From Bacillota bacterium (lineage in GTDB: Bacteria > Bacillota > Bacilli > Paenibacillales > Paenibacillaceae): 55,348 bases of DNA. Under the pieces are notes generated by a model. That model worked only from the letters and a program-made list of their open reading frames with translations, made no database searches and was not told where the DNA came from. Made by a program: the position numbers and the translations under genes. Where the stretch lies: NCBI GenBank assembly GCA_023433615.1, contig JAEZCJ010000175.1, forward strand, positions 1-55,348, written 5' to 3'. Every line of letters starts with the position of its first letter. Position 1 is the first letter of the stretch. This document shows, one piece after another, positions 15,980 to 24,954 of this stretch.

Positions 15980-16531
15980 CTATAATCGACCTGTGTTATC
16001 GAACTCCTGAACCCAGCCGTTCCAAGATTCGTCATTCAATTCGACTTCCTTATAGCCGTGGTTCGTGTACTCGTCGATTACGTTGCGCCAGAATTGCAGC
16101 GCATTGACGTTCTCGCGCTGCTGCTTGATCTCCCAGTGGCCCGGATACGTGTCGAAGATTTCCTTCACGACCACCTTGCCGATCGACCGTCTGCGCCACT
16201 TGCGCATGATGAAGAAATCAGCCAAGTTGCGCGTATTGCCGGAGCGCGGGACATGGAGGCTAATCTGATTGATCAAAGCGAAGCCCGCTACTTCGTCATT
16301 AATTTGAATCAAGATCGGCAGACGTCCTTCTTGCTGTCTCCCCTCTGCCGTCCAATAATGATCCAGATAGGGATGGTCGAACATGCCGTGCCGATTCGGG
16401 TCGACAGTCGTGAATTCGCTCATATCGTACAGGTACAATTGCATGAGATTTCGCAAGAGCGGCTTGTCGTCTACCGAAGCCGTCTGCAGTTTGATGTGAA
16501 AACCGTTGTGATGGATGTAATTCATGAGCAT
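15980..16531 (-). CDS. GNAT family N-acetyltransferase
   Basis: A 183-residue protein: LMQLYLYDMSEF and VDPNRHGMFDHPYLDHYW near the N-terminus, VAGFALINQIS (beta 4), NLADFFIMRKWRRRSIGKVVVKEIFD (motif A, with R-R-x-S-I-G in place of the usual R-x-x-G-x-G) and ENVNALQFWRNVIDEY (motif B). This is the type usually annotated as a predicted acetyltransferase in Bacillota. RBS AAAGGAG. It diverges from the small gene at 16629. Confidence 0.85.
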   Translation of the reverse strand: MLMNYIHHNGFHIKLQTASVDDKPLLRNLMQLYLYDMSEFTTVDPNRHGMFDHPYLDHYWTAEGRQQEGRLPILIQINDEVAGFALINQISLHVPRSGNTRNLADFFIMRKWRRRSIGKVVVKEIFDTYPGHWEIKQQRENVNALQFWRNVIDEYTNHGYKEVELNDESWNGWVQEFDNTGRL

Positions 16532-16628
16532 TGCATGCTCCTTTCGCTGGTGGATTCGTATGACACCTAGTCAGGAAGGAAATGCTATGTTCGAGTAATC
16601 ATGTGCGCATACGGAGGAGGGATGAAGC

Positions 16629-16757
16629 ATGGAGGACACTCGAGCATTCGTCGCTAAATTCAAGGAAACGCAGGCGAAGCAGCGCAAGAATCGAAGAAAG
16701 GGACATGGCACGCCTTCGGCGCAGCTGCCGACGAAGCAGCACGGCAATAACCCATAG
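16629..16757 (+). CDS. DUF4023-like small basic protein
   Basis: A 42-residue protein, MEDTRAFVAKFKETQAKQRK and then NRRKGHGTPSAQLPTKQH-type ending. The pattern (D-T-x-x-F-V-x-K-x-x-E-T-Q ... G-x-G-x-P-x-x-x-L-P-x-K-Q-H) matches what I know of DUF4023, a family of tiny Bacillota proteins of unknown role. RBS GGAGGAGGG, and a good terminator follows. Confidence 0.65.
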   Translation: MEDTRAFVAKFKETQAKQRKNRRKGHGTPSAQLPTKQHGNNP

Positions 16758-16774
16758 TTCGAGCGGGTGCACAA

Positions 16775-16801
16775 AGGGCTGCCGAAAGCAGCCCTCTCTT
16801 T
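16775..16801 (+). terminator. Terminator of the DUF4023-like gene
   Basis: AGGGCTGC-CGAAA-GCAGCCCT is a perfect 8-bp stem with a 5-base loop followed by CTCTTT. Confidence 0.75.
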
Positions 16802-16862
16802 ATGTGTTATTGTGCCATACCCGGCCGCGTTTGTCACGTTGGCTTCGTTTGTCGTTACGCGG

Positions 16863-17747
16863 CTAGCCTTCCGCCTCCTCCCTGCTCGCCCGACGGAGCG
16901 GGAGATTCAGCAGGACGATGCCCGCGATGAAGACGGCCGCGCCGACAATGATATAGGGCGTGATTGGCTCGCGGTAGAAGAGATACGACCAGAGCAGCAT
17001 GAATATTGCTGTACTATTGCTGATGATGACAACGATCGGGAACGAGACGCGGCGAAGCGCCTCCGCGAACCAATTGAAGCTCAATCCCGTTATCAGGCCT
17101 AATAGCGCAAGCGTCAACCATGTCCATGCGGTGACGGGGCCTGTAACGATGTCCGGCTGAAACGGGAGCGGGATCGCCATCAAGATCGAACACCAGAAGA
17201 AGATCGAGAAGTTCATGTTCCCAGGATCCATGGATTGGACGAGCATCTTCTGGCTAAGGACATGCACCGCTGCGCCGATCCCCGCGATCGCGAAGAGGAC
17301 GGTCGTTAGCCCGCCCTCACCCGTGAACAATTCGGACGCATCGCCGTTCCAGCCGATCACCATGACTCCGGACAGGCACATTGCAGCCGCGACCCATCCT
17401 TTGGTCCCTACCCGTTCCCTCAGCCAAAGCGTCGTGACCAGCAGCAGCGTTACGGTCTGAATCGGAGGCACCAGCATATTCCCATAGGAGTATCCGATGG
17501 AAACGGCCATATTCTCGAAGTAATAATTGCAGCTCTTGCCAAGCGCGCCGAGCCATATCCAAGGCATTGCGCTGCGAAGCTGGATCCGTCCATCCTTCAG
17601 CAGCAGGTAAGCGCCTAAGAACAGGATCCCCAAGAAGAATCGCGCGAACGTGATGATCGAGCTGTCGACCGCAATCGATGCCGATTTGACGAGCACGCCG
17701 ACGAAGCTCCACGACAGCGTTGCTAATAACAGAAGCACGTAGCCCAC
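16863..17747 (-). CDS. EamA/DMT family transporter
   Basis: A 294-residue integral membrane protein with ten predicted helices in two EamA repeats (first ATLSWSFVGVLVKSASIAVDSS, second starting at about residue 150, TVLFAIAGIGAAVHVLSQK) and a short basic tail RRASREEAEG. Drug/metabolite transporters export amino acids, sugars or drugs; the substrate is not deducible. It starts with GTG behind TAGGAG and lies 21 bases after the MATE gene, so they form an operon. Confidence 0.88.
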   Translation of the reverse strand: MGYVLLLLATLSWSFVGVLVKSASIAVDSSIITFARFFLGILFLGAYLLLKDGRIQLRSAMPWIWLGALGKSCNYYFENMAVSIGYSYGNMLVPPIQTVTLLLVTTLWLRERVGTKGWVAAAMCLSGVMVIGWNGDASELFTGEGGLTTVLFAIAGIGAAVHVLSQKMLVQSMDPGNMNFSIFFWCSILMAIPLPFQPDIVTGPVTAWTWLTLALLGLITGLSFNWFAEALRRVSFPIVVIISNSTAIFMLLWSYLFYREPITPYIIVGAAVFIAGIVLLNLPLRRASREEAEG

Positions 17748-17768
17748 GAATTGTCCAACTCCTATATC

Positions 17769-19142
17769 TTACGCTTCTGCAGCCTTTTCCGGCTGTCGCT
17801 TCACGAGGGAATGCTTCTCCCAAGCCCTGCTCCTCCAGCGTACGAGCAGCACGAGTCCTCTCACCCATTCATCGATGATGAACGCCGTCCAGATCCCATA
17901 GAGGCCGTAGCCGAGATGGATGCCGAGCAGATAAGTGAGCGGCACGCTGAACAGCCACATGATGCAGACGGATGACAGCATGGCGAATCGCGCGTCGCCA
18001 GCCGCCTGGAGCGAACGCTCGAAGATGATGTTCATGTTGCGGCCCGGTTCCAAGAGGAAGCTGAATAAGAGCAAGGTTGCGCCCAGCTCGATGATGGCCT
18101 CGGAAGCGGTGAACATGCCGATCAACGGCTCGCGGAATAAGCTTAGTATCGCTACGCCGGCCAATGTTATGACGAGGCTGCGGCCGAAGCTGCGCAGTAC
18201 GGTCTTGTATGCCTCTTCCCGTTCGCCGGCTCCGACCAGATGCCCGACGATGATCTGCACGCCGCGCCCGAGCGAGATGCCGAGGATCATGACGATGAAC
18301 ATGATGTTCTGCGTGTAGATGCGCGTCGTCAGCATCATCGCGCCCAGCGACGAGATGAAAGCGGTCGTGACGAACTGATTCGCGTTGTACGACAGGTTAA
18401 TCAGCGAGGTCGGGATGCCGACTCGCAGCACCTGGCGCACATGCTCGCGCTTCCAGCGAATGAGGTAGATCCGCTTCACGTATACGCCTGCTGCGTGACG
18501 AAGCAGGTAGAGATTCACCAGCAGCCCGATCAGCTGGCTCGCAGCTGTCGAGATCGCTACGCCGGTCACGCCCAGCTTCGGGAAGCCGAGCACGCCATAG
18601 ATGAACAAGTAATTGCCGATAATGTTCAGGACATTCATACCCAAGGATACCATCATGGTCTGGCGTGTCAATCCATGAGACTGAATCGTGGCGACGGTTG
18701 CGAGCAGTATCGCCTGGATGAACAACGCGCCGCCCGCGATATAGAGATACTGCTGCGCTTGCTCGAACAGCGCCGGCTGCAGACCGAAGATATGCAGCAG
18801 CGGGCCGCTGCATAGTACGACCATGAGGCTGACGAACAGGCCGAATATGAAATTAAGTCCGAGCGATGCGCCGACCAAGCGGCCGATCTCGCGATACCGC
18901 TTCGCGCCTACATATTGCGAGATGACGACAGCCGAGCCCATCGCGACGAAATTGAACGTTAGCGTTGCGAACATTATGATCTGATTGGATACGCCGACGG
19001 CAGCTACGGCATCGTCCGACACGCGGCTTAACATGAAGGTGTCGGTCGTGCGCATGAGCATCTGCAGCGTAAACTCGATGAAGATCGGCCAAGTGATCGC
19101 CATCAGCGACAGCTTGCCGGCTTGCTTCGTTAGTCGGTCCAC
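17769..19142 (-). CDS. MATE family efflux transporter
   Basis: A 457-residue protein with 12 membrane helices and the MATE N-terminal signature ITWPIFIEFTLQMLMRTTDTFMLSRVSDDAVAAVG (two halves related, second starting about residue 245). MATE proteins use Na+ or H+ gradients to expel cationic drugs. GTG start behind AAAGGAGCACAATC. Distance to the upstream sugar-epimerase gene is 22 bases. Confidence 0.9.
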   Translation of the reverse strand: MDRLTKQAGKLSLMAITWPIFIEFTLQMLMRTTDTFMLSRVSDDAVAAVGVSNQIIMFATLTFNFVAMGSAVVISQYVGAKRYREIGRLVGASLGLNFIFGLFVSLMVVLCSGPLLHIFGLQPALFEQAQQYLYIAGGALFIQAILLATVATIQSHGLTRQTMMVSLGMNVLNIIGNYLFIYGVLGFPKLGVTGVAISTAASQLIGLLVNLYLLRHAAGVYVKRIYLIRWKREHVRQVLRVGIPTSLINLSYNANQFVTTAFISSLGAMMLTTRIYTQNIMFIVMILGISLGRGVQIIVGHLVGAGEREEAYKTVLRSFGRSLVITLAGVAILSLFREPLIGMFTASEAIIELGATLLLFSFLLEPGRNMNIIFERSLQAAGDARFAMLSSVCIMWLFSVPLTYLLGIHLGYGLYGIWTAFIIDEWVRGLVLLVRWRSRAWEKHSLVKRQPEKAAEA

Positions 19143-19164
19143 GATTGTGCTCCTTTGCCGTGAC

Positions 19165-20001
19165 TTAGCTGCGGATCGCGTAGGCTGCTTTCGCTGCGCG
19201 CAGTCCGCGCTTCGCGGTCTCGAGCGCGGTTGCTCGGCCGTAATCCGGGATGAACAGCTCCAGGGACAGGAAGCCTTTATAGCCTGCCTCGTGCAGCAGC
19301 TGCGCGATCAGCGACGATGGCGCGACGCCTTCGCCCGGGAAGACGCGTTGTTGATCCGTAATGACGGAGCGCTCGGGGAAAGCCGGGTAATCGTTCACGT
19401 GCACGATGCCGATCCGGCTGCCGTTCAGATAGCCGATCGATTCGCAGACGGTGCCGCCCGTATACATGTGGAACGGGTCGAGCAACAGCTTGGCATCGGG
19501 AACGCCGCTCTCCATGGCGACGGTTACCGCTTCGCTTAACGTCGACAACTTCTTCGCGCGGCCCCAGAATTCGAGATAGGGTTCGACCCCTAGCTGTCGG
19601 CCTGCATGTACCAGCTTCGCGTATTCCGCGGCCATATCCGTCAATGATACTTGCGCGACATCACCAAACGGCGGCGCAGCGACGGCCTTGCAGCCGATCT
19701 CCGCAAGCATCGCCATCTCGTTAACGGCTTGCTGATGTCCTTGCGCGCGGATGTCATGATCCTCGTCTGCCCACTTGAAGAACGCGATCGCGTTGGCGAT
19801 CGTGATGCCGGTGTCCGAAACATAACGCTGTAACTTAGACAGCGAATGGCCTTCTTCCAGGTAGGCCTCCAAATCACGGACCCAGATCTCGATCCCTTCA
19901 TATCCGGCTTCCGCGGCGATTCGAATCTGTTCCTCGATACCCAGCTTATAAGGAAACAAGGTTGATGCATTGAGCGATAGCTTGAATGGACAATGGCTCA
20001 T
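19165..20001 (-). CDS. Sugar phosphate isomerase/epimerase (AP endonuclease 2-like TIM barrel)
   Basis: A 278-residue TIM-barrel protein: KLSLNASTLFPYKLGIEEQI, YEGIEIWVRD, VAAPPFGD, PYLEFWGRAK, LLLDPFHMYTGG, IGIVHVNDYPAFPE and GYKGFLSLELF. The acidic and histidine metal ligands (E in LEFW, D-x-x-H in LDPFHM, H in VHVND, E in SLELF) are present. It resembles IolE/IolI-type enzymes, so a role in inositol or sugar catabolism is likely, in line with the nearby Gfo/Idh genes. RBS GAGAGGCGG. Confidence 0.85.
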   Translation of the reverse strand: MSHCPFKLSLNASTLFPYKLGIEEQIRIAAEAGYEGIEIWVRDLEAYLEEGHSLSKLQRYVSDTGITIANAIAFFKWADEDHDIRAQGHQQAVNEMAMLAEIGCKAVAAPPFGDVAQVSLTDMAAEYAKLVHAGRQLGVEPYLEFWGRAKKLSTLSEAVTVAMESGVPDAKLLLDPFHMYTGGTVCESIGYLNGSRIGIVHVNDYPAFPERSVITDQQRVFPGEGVAPSSLIAQLLHEAGYKGFLSLELFIPDYGRATALETAKRGLRAAKAAYAIRS

Positions 20002-20042
20002 GGCTCTTGACCGCCTCTCTTCTTGAACATCTTCTAATAGAG

Positions 20043-20075
20043 GAAGCTCTGGCGCTCAGTTGCAGCCAGAGCTTC
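20043..20075 (-). terminator. Hairpin after the IolW-like gene
   Basis: GAAGCTCTGGC and GCCAGAGCTTC form a perfect 11-bp stem with an 11-base loop, about 70 bases after the stop codon at 20143 and ahead of the isomerase gene; the T-run (CTCTATT) is weak. Confidence 0.5.
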
Positions 20076-20142
20076 TCGTATGGTGATCGTAACATCATTC
20101 GTCATTCCTAGTCATTCATGCGTCAGGATGTCGGAACGGCAG

Positions 20143-21186
20143 CTACGACCGTACGTCGAGCGTCCTGCCCGACCGGCTGCTCTCGAGCCCCAGCTCGATG
20201 AGACGAATCGCCATGCGGGCCTCCTCGGGCTTTACCGCAAGCTCAGCCGTGCCCCGAATCGCGTCATGCACGTTCTGGAAGTAAGCTTGATAGGCGCCGG
20301 GCATCGTCTGGATGCGGCCGTTATAGTGCAGCCCGTCGATCGTCGCGTTCAGCGTACCCCAGTTGGGTTCAGGCTCCATCCCCCAGTTCGCTTCCAACGG
20401 CGTGCGTCCGGCCTTAAGCGCATTCTCCTGCGGGTCTTCGCCGTATTTGACGAATGAACCTGCCGTGCCATGAACGGCATAGCGAGGCCCCGGCTGCCTA
20501 ACGATGAGCGATGCCTTGAGACGTACCGCCAAGCCGTCTGCGTATTCAAGGGTCACATCGAATGCATCGTCCGCCTTCGTGCCTTCGCGCTGCGTGCTGA
20601 CCGAGGCACGAATCTTCGCAGGCGTCCCGAACATGCACAGCGCCTGATCGAAGAAATGTACGCCAAGATCGTAGAATACGCCTGATCCCGGTTCGCCGGC
20701 CTCGCGCCATCGATTCGGATTGGCGATCGGATTGTAGCGGTCCCAGCGAAGATCCGCTTCCGTCAGCCTTCCGAGTCTGCCGCTGCGCACTATCTCGCGG
20801 ACCGTCTGGAAGTCGCCGTCCCAGCGCCGGTTATGGAAGACGCTTAGCACGCGTCCTAGCTCACTCGCCAGCGCGATCAATTCATCGGCTTCCGCGGTCG
20901 TGACCGTGAATGGCTTCTCGACGACGACATGCTTGCCGGCGAGCAGCGCTTCCTTCGCGATTGCATAGTGATTCGTGCTCGGGGTCGTGATGACGATGAG
21001 CTCGATCTCGTCGTCTGCATAGAGCTCGCGCGCATCCCTCGCGGTATTGATCCAGGGATAGCGCGCCTTAGCATGGTCCGAGCTGCGCTCCACGACCTTC
21101 GTAAGCGTCAGATCGGGGACGGATGTAATGACCGGGGCATGGAATGTTCGACCCGCAAAGCCGTAACCGATCAACCCGACCTTCAT
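20143..21186 (-). CDS. Gfo/Idh/MocA oxidoreductase, IolW (YvaA)-like
   Basis: A 347-residue NAD(P)-dependent dehydrogenase. It has a Rossmann motif GLIGYGFAGRTFHAP, the EKPFTV catalytic lysine motif, VFHNRRWDGDF, GVFYDLGVHFFDQAL (catalytic D and H) and GPRYAVHGTAGSFVKYG. These match the Bacillus subtilis YvaA/IolW scyllo-inositol dehydrogenase as I remember it, making an inositol or related cyclitol the likely substrate. Start 21186 has RBS AAGGAGAAAG; an ATG eight codons upstream lies before that site. Confidence 0.88.
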   Translation of the reverse strand: MKVGLIGYGFAGRTFHAPVITSVPDLTLTKVVERSSDHAKARYPWINTARDARELYADDEIELIVITTPSTNHYAIAKEALLAGKHVVVEKPFTVTTAEADELIALASELGRVLSVFHNRRWDGDFQTVREIVRSGRLGRLTEADLRWDRYNPIANPNRWREAGEPGSGVFYDLGVHFFDQALCMFGTPAKIRASVSTQREGTKADDAFDVTLEYADGLAVRLKASLIVRQPGPRYAVHGTAGSFVKYGEDPQENALKAGRTPLEANWGMEPEPNWGTLNATIDGLHYNGRIQTMPGAYQAYFQNVHDAIRGTAELAVKPEEARMAIRLIELGLESSRSGRTLDVRS

Positions 21187-21244
21187 CGGCTCTTTCTCCT
21201 TCATCCGCATGACATCCTTTCTGCGTACGATCAGTTCGCTATCG

Positions 21245-22168
21245 TTAATTGACTCCCTTGTTATAGAGAATGAGATTCGGCGGATAGAGCGTATCGCTCT
21301 CGCTGACCGGATGCAGCTCGCTATAACGGGGATTATAGTATTTTTTGCGATATTTGGTGGCCGTAATGCCTTTCACGGTCTTGAAGACCCGGCAAAAATA
21401 ATTCTCGTCCGTGAACCCGACCGCGTACGCAACGTTCTTCACGCTTCGCTCTTCATAGAGCAGCAGTTGGCATGCCCGTTCGATGCGGCGCTGAATGATC
21501 ATCTCACGGGGCGTGCGTCCCAGATGCCTGACGAAAGAACGCGAGAAGTGCTCGTGCGTCCATCCTACCCGCTGCGCCAGCCGATCCACGGATAACGGCT
21601 CATCGAGATGCTTCTCGATATAGTCAAGCGCCTTGGAAATCTGCGGCGGAATGCGCAGATTGTCCTGGATAAGCGGCTGATCGACGATCGACCCGTTGAT
21701 CTCTTCCAACAGCGCCAAGAGCAAAGAGCTGCCTCGCTGCTGCAGGCGGTCCGGGAATGAATAGGCGATCGTCAGCACCTGCTTCATCATGCCCACGAGC
21801 AGTTCGCCCTCTACGGGGATGCAGGACGGGCCGCCCTTCTGAAGAATCTGGAGGGGCGGTACGGCATCCGGATTATGTTCGAACCCGAAGTGGATGAAGA
21901 TATGTCTCGAAGGCAGCAGCGGGTCGTACCGGTATTCATGGGTTTCTCCCGGCCTCGTAATAATGAAACAAGGCTCGTGCAGGACGTATGTCTCGCCTTC
22001 GACGATGTACTCGCTCTTGGTGCCGTCCGGAAAATAGAGCAGCTCGTAATCCCGAATCTGCCTCGGTCCCAGACCGGTCCCCGCTCGCTTGACGAAATCC
22101 CCCAATACATGAATCGAAGGCATATGGTTGTAAGGCGTGCGATTACGATACATTCCATTCTGGCTCAC
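21245..22168 (-). CDS. AraC family transcriptional regulator with cupin sensor
   Basis: A 307-residue regulator. The N-terminal half is an AraC-type cupin (YELLYFPDGTKSEYIVEGETYVL, then IITRPGETHEYRYDPLLPS). The C-terminal ~100 residues have two helix-turn-helices: LDEPLSVDRLAQRVGWTHEHFSRSF and SVKNVAYAVGFTDENYFCRVFK. Located between Gfo/Idh genes, it probably senses a sugar and controls them. Start is GTG at 22168 behind AAGGAGGGGGATAT; ATG codons further down are possible. Confidence 0.88.
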   Translation of the reverse strand: MSQNGMYRNRTPYNHMPSIHVLGDFVKRAGTGLGPRQIRDYELLYFPDGTKSEYIVEGETYVLHEPCFIITRPGETHEYRYDPLLPSRHIFIHFGFEHNPDAVPPLQILQKGGPSCIPVEGELLVGMMKQVLTIAYSFPDRLQQRGSSLLLALLEEINGSIVDQPLIQDNLRIPPQISKALDYIEKHLDEPLSVDRLAQRVGWTHEHFSRSFVRHLGRTPREMIIQRRIERACQLLLYEERSVKNVAYAVGFTDENYFCRVFKTVKGITATKYRKKYYNPRYSELHPVSESDTLYPPNLILYNKGVN

Positions 22169-22301
22169 TTCATATCCCCCTCCTTGCATGGTCAGCTTGC
22201 GATTGGTGTAAAAGCGTGTGCACAACGACGTAACGAAGAGCGGGACGTGCATGGAGCGCACCCGATAGGGCTGGCTCCGCGCGCGTGTCCGCACAAGGGA
22301 A

Positions 22302-23414
22302 TTAGGCGTCCAACATATTATATTTCAGGCCGAGCGGCAGCGCGGCAGGTCGCTCGACATTCGTCTTCAGCGTCAAGTGGCGTCCCTCTTCGGAGGCTTC
22401 GAAGATGCTGAGCGAAATATCGAGAACGTGGCTGGCGAGCCGCCCGCTCGCGCGGTTACTCCTGCCGGATTGAATCGCATACGCCATATCCGCGATGCCG
22501 ATGCCTCTGCCTTCTTCGGCGAATGCGTGCGAGTGCGGGACTTCCTTCGTCTCGCCGTTGGCAAGCTTCAAGGTTACCGCGCCGCCGAAGAAGTTCGGAT
22601 CCGGTACGTATAGAATGCCTTCCGTGCCGTAGATCTCGAGTCGCGGGGAGTAGCCGAACGCTTCCTTGCAAGCTTGGAGGCTGGCAACGGCGCCATTATG
22701 GAAATCGAGCACTGCCGTCACATTCGTCGGCGCTTCGATCGGCACTGTCTTGCCATAAGCATGCGACTTCGGATTATTGATCGTGATCTCGGTGTTGACT
22801 TGCTGAGCAGAGCCCGTGACGCGGCGAACCGGTCCGAGCAGCGCTACCAACGCGGTTAAATAATACGGACCCATGTCCATGATCGGATCGCCGCCGAGCT
22901 TCAGGAAGTTCTGGAAGTTCGGATGCATGCCGCCCGAAGCATTGCCCATTATAATCGTGCCGCTTGCCGCGTAAGGCTTGCCGATCCAGCCGTCGTCGAT
23001 AAGCTTGCGGCAGGTCTGAATGCCGGCTCCCATGAACGTATCCGGCGCGCAGCCAACGAGCAGTCCCTTGGATTCCGCCAGCTGCAGCACCTCCGCCGCA
23101 TCCTCGCGGGTAAGCGCGAACGGTTTTTCCGTGTAGACATGCTTCCCGGCTTCCAGTGCCCGCAGGTTAAGCGGAGCATGGGCGGCCGGTGCCGTCAAGT
23201 TCAGCACGATCTCGATCTCCGGATCGGCTAACAGCTCGTCGACCGTGTAGACATGCGGAATGTTATACTCCTCGGCGCGCTTCTGCGCGAGTTCCGGCAC
23301 AAGGTCCGCAACCGCTTTCACTTCTACTATGTGATCGAACATACCCGTACAATTTTTCAGATAGATGTTGCTGATGACGCCGCAGCCGATGATGCCGATT
23401 CTTACTTTGCGCAA
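22302..23414 (-). CDS. Gfo/Idh/MocA family oxidoreductase
   Basis: A 370-residue dehydrogenase: VRIGIIGCGVISNIYLKN (Rossmann), LNLTAPAAHAPLN, HVYTEKPFALT (catalytic Lys), CAPDTFMGAGIQT and GGDPIMDMGPYYLTALVALLGP. Substrate is probably a sugar or inositol derivative. Two start choices are close: ATG at 23423 abuts the GGGAAGG sequence, so the TTG at 23414, spaced correctly behind it, was preferred. A promoter at 23534-23562 lies upstream. Confidence 0.85.
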   Translation of the reverse strand: MRKVRIGIIGCGVISNIYLKNCTGMFDHIVEVKAVADLVPELAQKRAEEYNIPHVYTVDELLADPEIEIVLNLTAPAAHAPLNLRALEAGKHVYTEKPFALTREDAAEVLQLAESKGLLVGCAPDTFMGAGIQTCRKLIDDGWIGKPYAASGTIIMGNASGGMHPNFQNFLKLGGDPIMDMGPYYLTALVALLGPVRRVTGSAQQVNTEITINNPKSHAYGKTVPIEAPTNVTAVLDFHNGAVASLQACKEAFGYSPRLEIYGTEGILYVPDPNFFGGAVTLKLANGETKEVPHSHAFAEEGRGIGIADMAYAIQSGRSNRASGRLASHVLDISLSIFEASEEGRHLTLKTNVERPAALPLGLKYNMLDA

Positions 23415-23533
23415 TGTAGTCATCCTTCCCGAGCCGTAATGGATAGTTGGAATCTTCCCCATCATTATGTCCCATGCTGGGCGATATCTCAATGGACCGA
23501 CTAGGAAATAAACTGGACGAATTTGATATGTCT

Positions 23534-23562
23534 ATTATACCGCGCATTGACGAGCATGAATA
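23534..23562 (-). promoter_or_regulatory. Promoter of the Gfo/Idh gene at 23414
   Basis: Minus strand -35 TATTCA and a perfect -10 TATAAT are separated by 17 bases, about 120 bases ahead of the start. Confidence 0.5.
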
Positions 23563-23582
23563 GCCTGCGGCTACGGAATGCG

Positions 23583-23622
23583 AAGAAGCCGCTCAATCGC
23601 ATCGCGCGAAGAGCGGCTTCTT
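23583..23622. terminator. Terminator after the Gfo/Idh gene at 23650
   Basis: AAGAAGCCGCTC and GAGCGGCTTCTT form a perfect 12-bp stem with a 16-base loop, 27 bases after the stop codon at 23650. Confidence 0.65.
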
Positions 23623-23649
23623 ACTGGACGATCTAGCGTGTCGAGACTA

Positions 23650-24636
23650 TTATTCGCCTGGATAACGCAAGCCCCATTGCCCGCGAATCGTGTCCAGCGT
23701 GCGCATAATCGCAAGCGTCTCGTCGAGCGTCATGACGTCGCTCTCCTTACGTCCGGCGCGCAGGCAAGCCATGGCTTCCTCCGCTTCGAAGTTGTAGCCT
23801 CTCATCTCGCGGCCGTCGTTATATTCGACAGGCTGTTCGCCGGCTACGTGCAGCGAAGCAGACTTGCCGAAGAGGAAGTTCGGCACATGGATATGGCCTT
23901 TCGTCCCATAGATTACAGCAGCATTGTTCAAGTTCAAGCGAACGGCGCCGTTCAGCATAGCCGTGCGGCCGCCTTCGTATTCGCACAGGATGGAGAATTG
24001 CTCGTCCACGCCAGTCTCGCCGATATGTGCCGTGCTCGTGATCTTGCTCGGCTGCGTGCCGAAGATCATCGACGCGAACGACACAGGGTAGATGCCAGCG
24101 TCCAACAGCGCGCCGCCGCCCAATTCGCGATTCAGCAAGCGGCCTTCCGGCTGCCAGCCGATATTGAAGCCGAAGTCCGCTTGAAGCAACCGTACTTCTC
24201 CGATCAGACCTTGCTTCAGCCATTCCCTGACTTGTACGATCGGCGGCAGGTAGCGCGTCCACATCGCTTCCATGAGGAACACGTTATTCTCGCGCGCGAC
24301 GCGGATCGCTTCTTCGGCTTCCTTCGCGTTAATCGTGAACGGCTTCTCGCACAGCACGGCCTTGCCGGCACGCAGGCAAGCCAGGATGTGCTCCTTGTGC
24401 ACCGGGTGCAGTGAACCGATATAGACGATATCGATGTCTGGATCCTGCATCATCTCGTCATAGTTGCCGTAAGCGCGCGGAACGTTGAATTCCGTAGCGA
24501 ATTTCTGCGCATTCTCGAGCGTTCGCGAACCGACCGCGACCAGTTCCGCTCCCTGTGCATATGCCAGATCCGTTGCAAAATAACGCGAGATTCCCCCAGG
24601 GCCCATAATCCCCCACTTAATCGTACGTTCTGCCAT
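23650..24636 (-). CDS. Gfo/Idh/MocA oxidoreductase (dihydrodiol dehydrogenase-like)
   Basis: A 328-residue protein with IKWGIMGPGGISRYFATDL, AVGSRTLENAQKFATEF, VLCEKPFTINAKEAEEAI, FLMEAMWTRYLPPI and GGGALLDAGIYPVSFASMIFG. The E-A-M-W-x-R motif is typical of the trans-dihydrodiol/xylose dehydrogenase-like branch of the family. RBS GGAGGAATCGAAC precedes ATG 24636. It is a single-gene unit between a promoter and the 12-bp terminator. Confidence 0.87.
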   Translation of the reverse strand: MAERTIKWGIMGPGGISRYFATDLAYAQGAELVAVGSRTLENAQKFATEFNVPRAYGNYDEMMQDPDIDIVYIGSLHPVHKEHILACLRAGKAVLCEKPFTINAKEAEEAIRVARENNVFLMEAMWTRYLPPIVQVREWLKQGLIGEVRLLQADFGFNIGWQPEGRLLNRELGGGALLDAGIYPVSFASMIFGTQPSKITSTAHIGETGVDEQFSILCEYEGGRTAMLNGAVRLNLNNAAVIYGTKGHIHVPNFLFGKSASLHVAGEQPVEYNDGREMRGYNFEAEEAMACLRAGRKESDVMTLDETLAIMRTLDTIRGQWGLRYPGE

Positions 24637-24671
24637 GTTCGATTCCTCCATCCCTGTATTATCCAGTCCTC

Positions 24672-24700
24672 ATTATCGCATATGTGAACACGTGTGTATA
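24672..24700 (-). promoter_or_regulatory. Possible promoter of the Gfo/Idh gene at 24636
   Basis: Minus strand TATACA and GATAAT are separated by 17 bases, about 36 bases ahead of the start. The palindrome ACACGTGT lies in the spacer and could be an operator. Confidence 0.4.
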
Positions 24701-24725
24701 GAACGAGAATGCCGAGCCGATGCAA

Positions 24726-24917
24726 TCATTTTCTTCTTCGCTGGATACGAAGCACATACCGAAGCAGCACCGTGAGCGCGAAATAGAGCATTAGGACCGC
24801 GAGCAAGGTAATGAACCGTTCGCGGTCCGACCCGTCCGCGAGCAGTAAGGGTCCCATTCCGAAGAAGGTTAATCCGGCATAGAGGATGACAAAGACAGTA
24901 TAGATGACCGCTCTCAT
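24726..24917 (-). CDS. Small two-helix membrane protein
   Basis: A 63-residue protein with two hydrophobic helices (VIYTVFVILYAGLTFFGMG and FITLLAVLMLYFALTVLLRYV) and a basic tail RIQRRRK. RBS GGGAGG six bases ahead of the ATG at 24917. Function unknown. Confidence 0.65.
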   Translation of the reverse strand: MRAVIYTVFVILYAGLTFFGMGPLLLADGSDRERFITLLAVLMLYFALTVLLRYVLRIQRRRK

Positions 24918-24954
24918 AGACATCCTCCCTACCGTAGTTATGGCCAGCTATCCA

